A stretch of DNA of 64,000 nt from Mixophyes australis (Eukaryota > Chordata > Amphibia > Anura > Limnodynastidae), in assembly GCA_036250195.1 (NCBI GenBank), contig JAVHZZ010000004.1:140587229-140651228 (forward strand). Reading direction: 5' to 3'. Made by a program: the position numbers and the translations under genes. Shown here piece after piece: positions 55,259 through 64,000 of the stretch. Within the stretch, counting starts at the first letter, position 1. Each line of letters begins with the position of its first letter. Under the pieces are notes generated by a model that saw nothing but the letters and a program-made list of their open reading frames with translations, was not told the origin of the DNA and ran no database searches.

Positions 55259-55969
55259 TGTTAGGAACCCCGTCAGTCGGCACAACACAACCCGGAGTCT
55301 ACTCCACCAGTCAGGTTTTCACTGGAGCCCCTGATGGTGGGGACAGACTGGGCTGCAGACTGGTAGAGGGTCGTGAAGTGTGTACCGGCTGGGGAGAACC
55401 CAGGCAAGCGGAGTGAGATCCAAGCAGAGATCAGGGGCCGGCAGCAGACAACGGCACCAATGAACAAGCTGAGGTCAGGGGTCACGAGCAGACAGGGAGG
55501 TCGGTATTCAATCCAGAGGTCAGGGTCACGAGGTTCACAAGCAAAGTCCAAATTCAAGCCAAGGGTCATACACGGGTAAACAACAGCAATTCCAATAGAC
55601 AGGAACAAGGCAAAGAGCAGGTTCAGCAGACTGGATACAGAAACTATAACCGGCAGTGAGGCTGCAGACCTCACTGCCTTAAATACCAGTACCAGCCAAT
55701 CAGAGGCTGGCACTTAAATCACATGGACAGGGCTCTAATAATAAATTACTTATTTAATTAGCCCACAGGCTTGCTTATTCTTGCGCACGCCCCCGGCTGT
55801 CCCTAGCCGTCGGGACGCGGCGCTACTGTTGTTGGTATCCGGCCGTTGCCTTGGCAACGGTCGGGTGATTCCTGGAAGTGACGTCCCGGTCGTCATAGCG
55901 ACGGCCGGGACGCCTACAGGAAGGAGGTGAGAGTCGCGGCGGTGCCCACGGCCGCCGCGACTACTAACA
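55259..55969 (-). repeat. Gypsy-B 5' LTR
   Basis: 711 bp. Carries the X-box-type GTTGCCTTGGCAAC (55845-55858) and TGACGTC (55879-55885); the ETS site is changed to CCTGGAAGTG. A 29-base hairpin at 55933-55961 has perfect 10 bp arms GTCGCGGCGG / CCGCCGCGAC, and 21 bp of it are absent from the other LTR. Confidence 0.93.
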
Positions 55970-55974
55970 ATACG

Positions 55975-57124
55975 TTAGTTTTGCCTGTATATAGGTGAAG
56001 TCTACCTCCATATTCAAGCATTTGGAAACTATAAGTATAACCCTTGGGTATTTCTACGTTTTGTGAATTAGGAATGAAACAGTGACCACACACATGGATC
56101 ATTCTTATATTTTATTTTTATTTTTATGAATCATGCAAGTATTTGTTTTTAGAGAGAACTTTCAACCCCTCTTCTGGTCTCATATGTACCTTCATTATTC
56201 CTTTCTATATGCCGATTAACTCATGTGTTTAGGACTCCATCTCACGTGTTGATATTGTACAGACTTTATAGGGATCTGGTCTTCTCTGTATTTGTTCCTA
56301 GGGAAAAGAGATATACATATCAATCTGCCTATCAGGGATTACAATAACATCGTATGGTGTAGTAGTCATTATTAAGCGGTGTGTCGTGTCTCTATTTAGT
56401 GACACTTTTATGGTGATTTTATCCTATGTACTGTGCTGTATGAATAAATTTAGACTGCAAATTTGTCTGAGAATAAATTGTACCCCATGTAGAGGGATTA
56501 ATTGTAATCATTATTATAGGTTGTCCCAGCGCTTGTCATATTGTATGCACTGCTCAAGAAGATATCAAGGTAAAGATTAATATACAGGGAAGACACACGC
56601 ACACCTATACACACACCATATTCGGGGGAAAATGGGCGTTACATACAATTTTGGCGTTATACAGATTAGAGCTGAAGTCACATTGACACAGCGACGGGAT
56701 TGTCTCAGGTAAGCCTTCTATTTTATTTTATATAGGATGCAGATTTAGTATTATTTTGGGTGCTGCACTTCTGTGAGAAATACTACCATATATCTGGTTG
56801 TTTTCCTTTATTTCCAGTACTTCTGTTTTAAGCCACGAGGTACAGTGATATTCAAATTATTCTGGATCTGGGGATACATATTGATGTGCCTGACTTACAT
56901 ATAAATCTAGTACGCATATAATCGAGCACCTTTATTTTATATTAGGCCACATGCGCCTATTACAATATCAGGCACCTTTTTCTTCTCTCCTACAATACAG
57001 ATTTACCCTTTTTACCTGGCTTACCACCAAGCACCTAAAGGTTGGCCACCTGTCACACATAGGAATTCTGGGGTGTATGCAAAAAAACTTATTATAAAGT
57101 TGGATGAAGCACCATTTATTGCTT
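55975..57124. other. Unclassified repeat-like non-coding stretch
   Basis: Continues the sequence that hosted the ERV and Gypsy-B. AATAAATTTAGACTGC and TGTCCCAGCGCTTGTCA (56520-56540) look like parts of an interspersed element, but I cannot classify it. No gene is visible. Confidence 0.35.
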
Positions 57125-57134
57125 TATATATATA

Positions 57135-57194
<60 letters not shown>
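57125..57194. repeat. (TA)n microsatellite
   Basis: A TA run of about 70 bases with one interruption near 57138. Confidence 0.97.
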
Positions 57195-57199
<5 letters not shown>

Positions 57200-57296
57200 T
57201 GTTAACTTGCATAAAGCTGGAAAGGGTTCATAAGTCCACGGAAAGACAAATTGTCAATAAATGGAGAAAGGGGTGTTGTACGCTAGCAGGATGATG

Positions 57297-57712
57297 ACAA
57301 CACCGGCAACATACACCCCGACATAAACACAACAAATGCAAAGTCCCCGACAGTGGTGTAATTCTGACATGTTGAAAAACAGACCTTCAAGAAGAGTGAC
57401 CAATCAACATGCCGTCTGTGAAGAATGACGTCACTTTAAAGTGCAGGACTGTCTCTCGGGATATGAAGGTAGTAATTTAAATAGGCGCCGCCTGCACAAT
57501 GTTTTTTTTACAAACCCTTGTACATTGTGCAGGTGGTGCCTATTTAAATTACTATCTTCATATCCCGAGTAACAGTGCCGCACTTTAAAGTGATGTCATT
57601 CTTCACAGACGGCATGTTGATTGGTCGTAACTTCTTGAAGGTCTGTTTACAACACTGTCGGGGACTTTGCATTCGTTGTGTTTATGTCGGGGTGTATGTT
57701 GTCGGGGTGTTT
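57297..57712. mobile_element. Foldback (long inverted repeat) element
   Basis: Two arms of about 200 bp (57297-57501 and 57520-57712) are inverted copies separated by only about 18 bases. For example TACACCCCGACATAAACACA near 57312 pairs with TGTGTTTATGTCGGGGTGTA near 57677, and ACCAATCAACATGCCGTCTG near 57399 pairs with its complement near 57608. Small mismatches and one internal gap show some age. No coding frame. Confidence 0.88.
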
Positions 57713-57739
57713 GTAGTCGGGGTATAGACTACCACCGAA

Positions 57740-58260
57740 AGAAAGTTCAGCACTGTTGCCACTAGGAGAGGTTGTCCTACAAATATGACTGCAAGAGCAC
57801 AATGCAGAATGCTCAGTGAGGTTAAGAATAATCCTAGAGTTTCAGAAATCTCTGCAACTTGCAAACATATCTGTTCTCTAGTCTACAATATGTAAAACAC
57901 TGAGCAAGAATGGTGTCAATAGGAGGAGACCACGAAAGAAGCCACTGCTGTCCCAAAAAAATATTGCTGCATATATGAGGTTCGTTAAAGACCATCTACA
58001 TATTCCACAGTGCTACTGGCAAAATGTTCTGTAGACAGATGAAACAAAATTCATCATCATCATTTATTTATTTATATAACGGCACTAATTCTGCAGCGCT
58101 GTACAGAGAACTGGCATCAATCATGTTCGGATGTAAGACAATTTGTGTGCTGTATCTTCCATGAAATGGCTCTGAATGCTCAGAAATGGACTGACACAAA
58201 TGCACGCAATTGCATGCAATTAATGTATCAATGCAAACTACAAGACTGCCTTACATGAAG
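57740..58260 (+). pseudogene. Tc1-like transposase remnant, interrupted by SINE tail
   Basis: Degenerate frames give NRRRPRKKPLLSQKNIAAYM, RFVKDHLHIPQCYWQNVL and TDETKFI (57925-58050), the segment of Tc1 transposases ending at the first catalytic aspartate (VLWTDETK); a TAG replaces the Trp codon. SINE-tail sequence follows at 58046-58115. The family is distinct from the Tc1 copy at 26716. Confidence 0.7.
58046..58115 (-). mobile_element. SINE tail fragment, minus strand
   Basis: TCATCATCATTTATTTATTT, TATAACGGCACTAATTCTGC and AGCGCTGTACAGAGAACTGG match the tail of the SINE family seen at 21434. The body and head are absent. Confidence 0.7.
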
Positions 58261-58269
58261 GGCGGAACA

Positions 58270-58640
58270 GTGGAGGGAAGGTTTAGATAAGTGCAGGCAA
58301 TTAAAGCTCAACAGCACATCTATCCGCAGATCATCTCCGCCACTGTGTCTACTCCAGTATCCTGTGGTAACGCTCTGCAGATTATTGCTACCTGTTCACT
58401 GAATCTTCAGTGCTTTGCTCCGCAGACCGTCGCACCTTGTGTGCCATCTCCACTACTTTGTGGTGAAGTCTTACGGGCCACCGCATTCTACATCTGTTAT
58501 CCACTGTGTTCTTTAGCTATTTCTGCATTACCCTACCGTACTGCAAATTGAAACCTGTGTAACCGGTGTTAATAAAATCAACTTCATTTCACTACGCTCT
58601 CTCTGTGGTTTGTACTGGGAATCCTGACAGTATTGACTGT
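58270..58640 (+). mobile_element. Possible LTR fragment
   Basis: CT-rich sequence with repeated TCCGCAG/CTGCAG words, AATAAAATCAAC at 58570, and an end GGGAATCCTGACAG resembling a gypsy LTR terminus. No partner LTR is seen. Confidence 0.3.
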
Positions 58641-58688
58641 AAAATATGTCTAAAATGTGTCTAAAGTGATAACCATAATACATCATAG

Positions 58689-58709
58689 CCCCCCCCCCCC
58701 CCCCCCCCC
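58689..58709. repeat. Poly(C) run
   Basis: About 21 consecutive cytosines; length may be assembly-sensitive. Confidence 0.95.
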
Positions 58710-58734
58710 TTGTCATAAGTGCCCTAGGATCCAC

Positions 58735-59106
58735 AGAGCTTTAATCCAGCTTTGACTGTGGCGTGACGTGAAGAAAGTTGTTCACACCAGACATCCCAAG
58801 AATACCGCTACACTGAAACAGAGGATGAATGGTCCAAAATTCCTCCAGACCATTGCCCAGGCCTAATCGGCAGCTACAGGGAACATTTGGTCCAAATCCA
58901 AGAGTTTACATACTTTTTCCACCCTGCACTGTGAATGTTTTCATGGTGCATTCAAAAAAGACATCAAGCCGTATAATTGTGTGTTTTTAGTTTAAGAAGA
59001 CTGTGTTTGTTTATTCTCGTGACTTAGATGAAGATCAGATCACATTTTATCACCAATTTATCCAGGTAATTCCAAAGGGTTCACATACTTTTTCTTGCCA
59101 CTGTAG
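58735..59106 (+). mobile_element. Tc1-like transposon 3' end
   Basis: The right end GTTCACATACTTTTTCTTGC followed by CACTGTA is a typical Tc1-like terminal repeat (reverse complement TACAGTGGCAAGAAAAAGTA). Decayed coding GRMNGPKFLQTIAQA-like text precedes it. The left terminal repeat was not found, so the element is incomplete and may belong with the transposase remnant at 57740. Confidence 0.7.
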
Positions 59107-59129
59107 GTACTGCATATATGATTTTAAGG

Positions 59130-59352
59130 GGCATATTCAATTGTTCCCGTTGTCCGCCGCGTAAAAAGTATTACCGTTATTACGGTAATCCTAAAACAGA
59201 TTTAAGCTTGCGGCTCCCTGAGCCGAGAGCTGAAATCCAGCGTTAAAAAGTACCGTAATAACGGTATTTACGCGCACTATTACCGCAATGACGGTTATGG
59301 TGCATGCGCCGCGTTACTTTAGGCAGTAACGCCAACAATTGAATATGCCACT
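59130..59352. mobile_element. MITE flanked by TAA
   Basis: Ends GGGGCATATTCAATTGTT and, in reverse complement, GTGGCATATTCAATTGTT form terminal inverted repeats, each flanked by TAA (59127-59129 and 59353-59355), the target size of Harbinger-type elements. Internal inverted units ACCGTTATTACGGT (59173) and ACCGTAATAACGGT (59250) recur. Confidence 0.75.
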
Positions 59353-59355
59353 AAG

Positions 59356-61618
59356 CCTCATGTCTAGGATGTCTGCTGTGTTAATGTGAATAGTTTATAG
59401 TGATACATGCATCTCAGAGCAGAAAAGGAATAGTATTTCTTAAGTAAACTGGAAACTGAGGCAAAATAAGAGTTAATTGCACATCTATATTGTAACCCAG
59501 GGTTTTTTGTATGTCTATCATATTTATCCTGATTGACACAAGCATTTTTAATATTTGTAATTTCATGTGAACCATTATTCTCACACAGAATAAGATACAT
59601 AGAGATTTATCTTATACATATTGCTCTTCCTTTGTCTTGTTTCTTCAAAGCTAATTATTTTTCAGTAACACACACAAGATAGTTTGTATGAATTTCAAAG
59701 ACAAATAGCATCTGCATTTATTTTATCTACTCAGGAATATGTTTCTTTACCATCCTTAAGATGGTACCAATAATGAAATCATATCTTAACTGCTGCCATA
59801 TAGATATACGTCACTCTGTAATCTTGCTTGGTTAACAAGACATTATTGAAATAAATTTAAACGATACCTGGGAATAGTACAATAATTTCTTTATAGCTGT
59901 TTTGTCAGTGGTTAATTAATTATATTAGTTATTAAATGGTAATTAGAGTATTTGCATTGCTACTGCCCCCTATTTTACAAAAACCTACATATGCCAAACT
60001 ATAAAGACAGTTACATAGGTGGCTAAATTGGACATTGGTAATGTTGCCTGGCTTTCACGCAGAGCAAAACCATTGGCCTATGTGGGGCCAGCTTAAAGCA
60101 CAAAATAATCTTTTTAACAGACAAGTGATAAATATTACATATTATTAAATTCAACTGAAATGAATCATCAGACATTATCCCAATTATAGATAAATTGCAT
60201 ATGCATGTTAAACTTTTACATAATGATCTGATCTTTGAAAAATGATGTCAGTAGCATAGTTTAGTTACATTTTCATACCGTTAATCTGAGCAGAAACATG
60301 CAATTTTTCATGGATAAATTGTGATACATATTATCCACAAAACGCCAGCAGGGGGCAATCCAAGTACACATATGTATGTGCTGTAGCTGGAACTACCAGA
60401 GATCTTCATGTAGCTATTTTCTGATCAGCCTAATTATAGACACAAGCACACAACCTGATCTAGCACCAAACATGTTGCTCAGTTATACTAGTTGACAAGT
60501 TTCCAGGAATGACAATACTAATGCCACAAATGGCTGTAGATGGGCCTCTTTGTGATCTTTGTGGTACCATCATTTTTGTTTTTCTTAGGGAGTACGTTGG
60601 GAGAGATGATGCTTTGACGGATCTTGTATTATAATTTTGACATGTCAACTTATGCTAGATCACCGTTGTACATGATTTCGCAATGTAATGTTGTAGAGAC
60701 ATTCTCACCTGCACCACTTCTTAAAAAAACATGCCTGGGAGCTGGACAATAATTTAATCATCTTCGAGAGCTTGATTGAGAGATTGAATAGTACATGCAT
60801 GACTAATTCTATGGTCTAGGGATATGCACAGTTTTTTTATGTGTCCAGCATGTACACATATCATTTACGAAGCTCGTTAATATGTGTAGCTCAAGGAAGT
60901 GTTCTTTTTGACTAACCACATTTACTAACCACAAATTAGACAGACATGCGTTTAATTTTGTCCCTAGTGAAAGGAAGGGGACTGTCCTGGAAAAATTGGG
61001 ATACATAGGAATGCAGCCTACTATCATTGTATGTGTCACATTTTAGTGTTTAATGCTTCATGTTAAAGTGCCTCAAAATGCTTTTTGCCACAAAAAAGGC
61101 ACAAGATGTGGACACGTGCGCAGATACTCCTATAAGCCGGCGTATCCCTTGTGAGTGCTTGACCACTTGTGCAAAGATACATGCTGATAATTATCAGCAT
61201 AGACCTTTACAGTGTAAAAATATTAATAATAATAAGTGTGCTCCACCCCCCAAAAGTGAACGAAGCACCAGCATTCATAGTCTGGTCTGGTTATCTCTAA
61301 TGTGGAGGTCTGCTATAAAAACAGCTTCAAGCACCAGGCTATAACCGGCCTGGCTGGTCACACTATAATAAGGAAACCCATAGCTTGGAGTTCCCCTGTT
61401 ATAGTGGGACACAGCCCCAGCCTGTTCTATTTCACTAGGGGAATCACAACCATAAAGGAATGTGTTAACCCTCCCCCCTCCCTTCAGGATAAACCAGCAT
61501 CATGCTAAAAGCACTGGAGCTCCTCCCAACACTTCTAGCCAGTGGGTGTTGGGGTAATAATATCTAAAAGTTACAAATAAATATGTGGCAGTACAGGTTC
61601 CAACATGCCTTGGCAGAC
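59356..61618. other. Non-coding stretch
   Basis: About 2.3 kb of AT-rich DNA; no exon-like frame or classified repeat recognised. Confidence 0.4.
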
Positions 61619-61644
61619 ATAATAATAATAATAATAATAATAAT
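61619..61644. repeat. (AAT)n microsatellite
   Basis: About nine AAT units; a shorter (TTA)n lies at 61811-61829. Confidence 0.95.
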
Positions 61645-61658
61645 CTACTTGGGTATGC

Positions 61659-61775
61659 TGGTGCTTGTAGAACTACAAGTGCCAGTATAACCATGTCTGC
61701 CAGAGTTTGCTGGTGTTCATAGAACTACAATCGCCAGAATGTCCTGGCATCCAGAGCTTGCTGGGAACTGTACTG
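61659..61775. repeat. Cluster of imperfect inverted CTGG/CCAG repeats
   Basis: CTGGTGCTTGTAGAACTACA (61659 onward) is a near-perfect palindrome ending GTGCCAG at 61685. Diverged versions follow at about 61710-61736 and 61740-61772. Probably a remnant of a DNA transposon family common in amphibians. Confidence 0.5.
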
Positions 61776-62714
61776 CCAGATAGAAGAATACTGTAAAATG
61801 TAGTGTACTGTTATTATTATTATTATTATAATACACCTATCATACAAATAAGTGTTAAAACTACAGTGAAAGATTCCTTACAGTCAGCACACAAAAGATA
61901 AGGATATCTTTCACAGCTGCTGCTCATTCAAAAGTCTGCATCTTCTGATGAAAGAATGTGTTCATTACTAGTCACTTAAAAAAACAAGATTTCGTGTTGT
62001 AGTATCAAATATTTAAGTGAACTTTAGGGAACAGAGATTGCACATTTTGGGCCTTATGTACCGTTGGATGCATTTGATTCCAAAACGTACATATAAAATA
62101 TGTGCATTTACTTATTTATTTTAAGTGGCACATATCTTAAGATATGTGCAACTCATCATTGTGCGTTAAATGCGTCTACATGAAGATATTTTTTAAGCAT
62201 ATCCTGATGTGGCCGCATAATGTAGATGCCAGTCAACATCATCATCACCTTGATGATGATAACCAGCATATTAATGTAAAATGAAAATAAATAAAAAAGT
62301 ATGTCCCCTACATAACGTGATATAATAATAGTAATAATATAGATTAAACTAATTAGCCTATGCCTGTAAGTCACATGATTGGACGAGCCTCCCTCCACTC
62401 CTCCGGTGGGACCAATGAGATCACACCATGTAAAATAGAGGGTTCACTCTGCCTTAGCCAAGGTGTTGAAATATCTGCTGACTGCACAGATGAGGAATTC
62501 AACGCAGGAGACCACAAAGGAAGGAGCACTGACAGAGACGCTAAGGACAATGCAGAAGAGGGAAACACAGTGCAATAAAAAAAAGAGGAAGATAGGGACA
62601 GATTGGAAGGAGTAAAGTGTGGTAAAAGAGTAGAGTGACAGGAAAAAATGGAAACTGAGAAAAGTGTGACAAAAGTTGGACAGAGGAATCGAGCAGAGCA
62701 CTGGACAGAGGGTC
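61776..62714. other. Non-coding stretch
   Basis: Contains a CCAAT motif (62411) and a 72-codon frame (62360-62578) of low distinctiveness. No gene is supported. Confidence 0.35.
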
Positions 62715-62718
62715 TTAA

Positions 62719-63136
62719 GCTGGGTACACACTACAGAAATTTCGACCAACTTTTTATGCAGAGCGATTTTACATGTGATCGATGATCTGATCGCTCGGTC
62801 CATGGACTGCATACACACTAGCCTTGTTTAGGACGATAAAGGGAAGAGCGGACGTCCCTTTAGCGACTTTTTACAGCCATGTTGTCGTGAGCAATGACTG
62901 TAATTTCGTACTCACTGTTGTGGATCGGTCGGAAGTTTATACACACTACACAGCGGAAACGAGATTGGACCGAAAATATTAAACGGTACGACCAACCAAA
63001 TGAGGCGATAATCGTCCATTTGGGCAGACTTTCGACCATCGTGTCACTGCACACACTGACCCAACTTTTGAACGAGCGGTCGTATGTCGACTGTTTGAGC
63101 GATTACTGGATGAAAACAGTGTAGTGTGTACCCAGC
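62719..63136. mobile_element. TTAA-flanked MITE (418 bp)
   Basis: Terminal inverted repeats GCTGGGTACACACTAC are perfect over 16 bp and flanked by TTAA on both sides (62715-62718 and 63137-63140). Internal ACACACTA words recur near the middle (62812 and 62941). TTAA duplication points to a Kolobok- or piggyBac-type mobiliser. No coding capacity. Confidence 0.88.
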
Positions 63137-63140
63137 TTAA

Positions 63141-64000
63141 GAGCGATGAGTGAATAATGGAAGATCAAAGGGGACAGGGGAAATTAAGGGGATTGATAAG
63201 GAGGCTTTACAGGAAGAAAGCAACAAACGGGAAAATATAAGGTTAGGGAGGTGAGCAACAGATAGACAACATATGTGAAGTATGGAGAAGATAGGCAGGG
63301 AAGTGAGTAGAGTAAAAAAAAACGGGGGAGGTGATAGTTGTTAAGAGGAGACAAACACACAGTCTGGGGGTGCAGACAGAACAAAGAAGAGGAGTAGCAG
63401 AAGAATGATAGTTGTGACAGAAAAGGGAAGATTCTGAGCTTTTAAAGAAACAGGAAGAAAGAAAGCAGAGAACAGACAGAAAGTGATAGGGGTAGTTTCA
63501 GATAAAATGAGAACTTGGAAAATAAAATGAAAGATATTTGGTGGCACTGGAGATTCTAACGCGATAGGAAGAAAAGTAGAGTAGAGCAGAAACAGTGTGA
63601 ACTGGCTGTAAGTTACAGCGATTCCTCAGTACCACTGACAGCAGCACATGTATCTGGACCAGGAACAGCCCTGCGTAACAGAAGTGGACTATCAAGGCCC
63701 TAAGAGCCACTCCTCGGACGACAAAAATAAAGTTCCAACACACTTGTCTAACACCCTGCATTCTCAAACAAATTTAAGAGTTTCATGGCCAGGTATTTTT
63801 GGACATATTTATTGGGGACAGTGATCAAAATGAAGAACTCTTAGGACTGCCAAGTGGTCTTCTTCTAAGAATAGACAGATAAGAAATCATGAAAAATGAT
63901 AATCTTAAGAATCATTTAGAAAGAGTGGGTTGTACATGTGTTGGAATATTGAATACTGTATTGTTAATTGGCTGTTTATATACATTTTATTGTAAAAATT
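63141..64000. other. Purine-rich non-coding stretch
   Basis: A GA-rich plus strand (63140-63600) followed by AT-rich DNA. Minus-strand frames here reflect pyrimidine bias, not genes. Confidence 0.4.

Larger units (their letters stand above)
50362..55969 (-). mobile_element. Gypsy-B: chromovirus-type Ty3/gypsy element, minus strand
   Basis: LTRs at 50362-51051 and 55259-55969 (690 and 711 bp) end in TGTTAG...CTAACA and are flanked by the 5 bp duplication ATACG (50357-50361 and 55970-55974). On the minus strand the order is LTR, gag, pol, purine tract, LTR. The LTRs differ by about a dozen substitutions plus a 21 bp indel, so it looks older than Gypsy-A. Its transcription would run toward HERC1. 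Confidence 0.95.

Noticed and set aside
62360..62578. Possible small gene with upstream CCAAT motif
   Set aside because: Short, no family resemblance, low complexity, and no splice or TATA context strong enough to support it.

Overview
The window looks like a piece of a vertebrate genome, most probably an anuran amphibian. It holds one strongly recognisable host exon, the first coding exon of the giant ubiquitin ligase HERC1, on the minus strand near the left end. Almost everything else that can be named is transposable-element DNA. The amphibian assignment rests on the repeat mix: L2/Rex1-like and L1-like LINEs, tRNA-headed SINEs with an L2-like tail, hAT, Tc1/mariner and TTAA/TAA-flanked MITEs, chromovirus-type Ty3/gypsy elements and an endogenous retrovirus. 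The species cannot be named from sequence alone.

Left part, 1-10.4 kb. HERC1 is read right to left. The exon at 1703-2632 ends in a clean GTAAGT donor, so the bases left of it are intron and the rest of the window lies 5' of the coding region (5'UTR intron and/or upstream DNA). A plus-strand L2-like LINE (3688-4834) sits inside an older minus-strand LINE.

10.4-30.5 kb: a broken L1-clade ORF2 (10.4-12.1 kb) cut by a SINE, a hAT-type element with probable target duplication (12383-12656), two decayed minus-strand L2-like LINEs (13.24-14.4 and 23.74-26.43 kb, the second with a nested MITE), more SINE copies, an isolated CpG-rich stretch (about 23.06-23.52 kb), a 719 bp internally deleted Tc1/mariner copy (26716-27434), an L2-like RT fragment (28.17-29.1 kb) cut by a hAT-like insertion, and a G-rich minisatellite (30.27-30.54 kb).

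30.5-56 kb is a retroelement nest. An L1-clade fragment and a ruined Ty3/gypsy pol lead into an endogenous retrovirus (33397-50217, 4 bp duplication CAGG) that keeps both LTRs and a broken gag but has no recognisable pol. Its 3' LTR was split by a chromovirus, here Gypsy-A (41106-49570, duplication ATTAT), with two 1780 bp near-identical LTRs and an open 1136-codon pol. Gypsy-A's own gag was split by a 644 bp solo LTR of another family (43558-44201, duplication CCTAC). Just beyond the retrovirus lies a second chromovirus, Gypsy-B, on the minus strand (50362-55969, duplication ATACG), disabled by a few point changes.

56-64 kb: a TA microsatellite, a foldback element (about 57.30-57.71 kb), fragments of a Tc1-like transposon, a TAA-flanked MITE, and a 418 bp TTAA-flanked MITE (62719-63136).

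The genes do not form a pathway. The main biological content is a host ubiquitin-ligase gene whose 5' region has been repeatedly invaded, with insertion order readable from nesting and target duplications. The most unusual signals are a four-copy, compensatorily changing hairpin array in the Gypsy-A LTR and clusters of RFX, NRF1, ETS and CRE-like motifs in separate LTR families.
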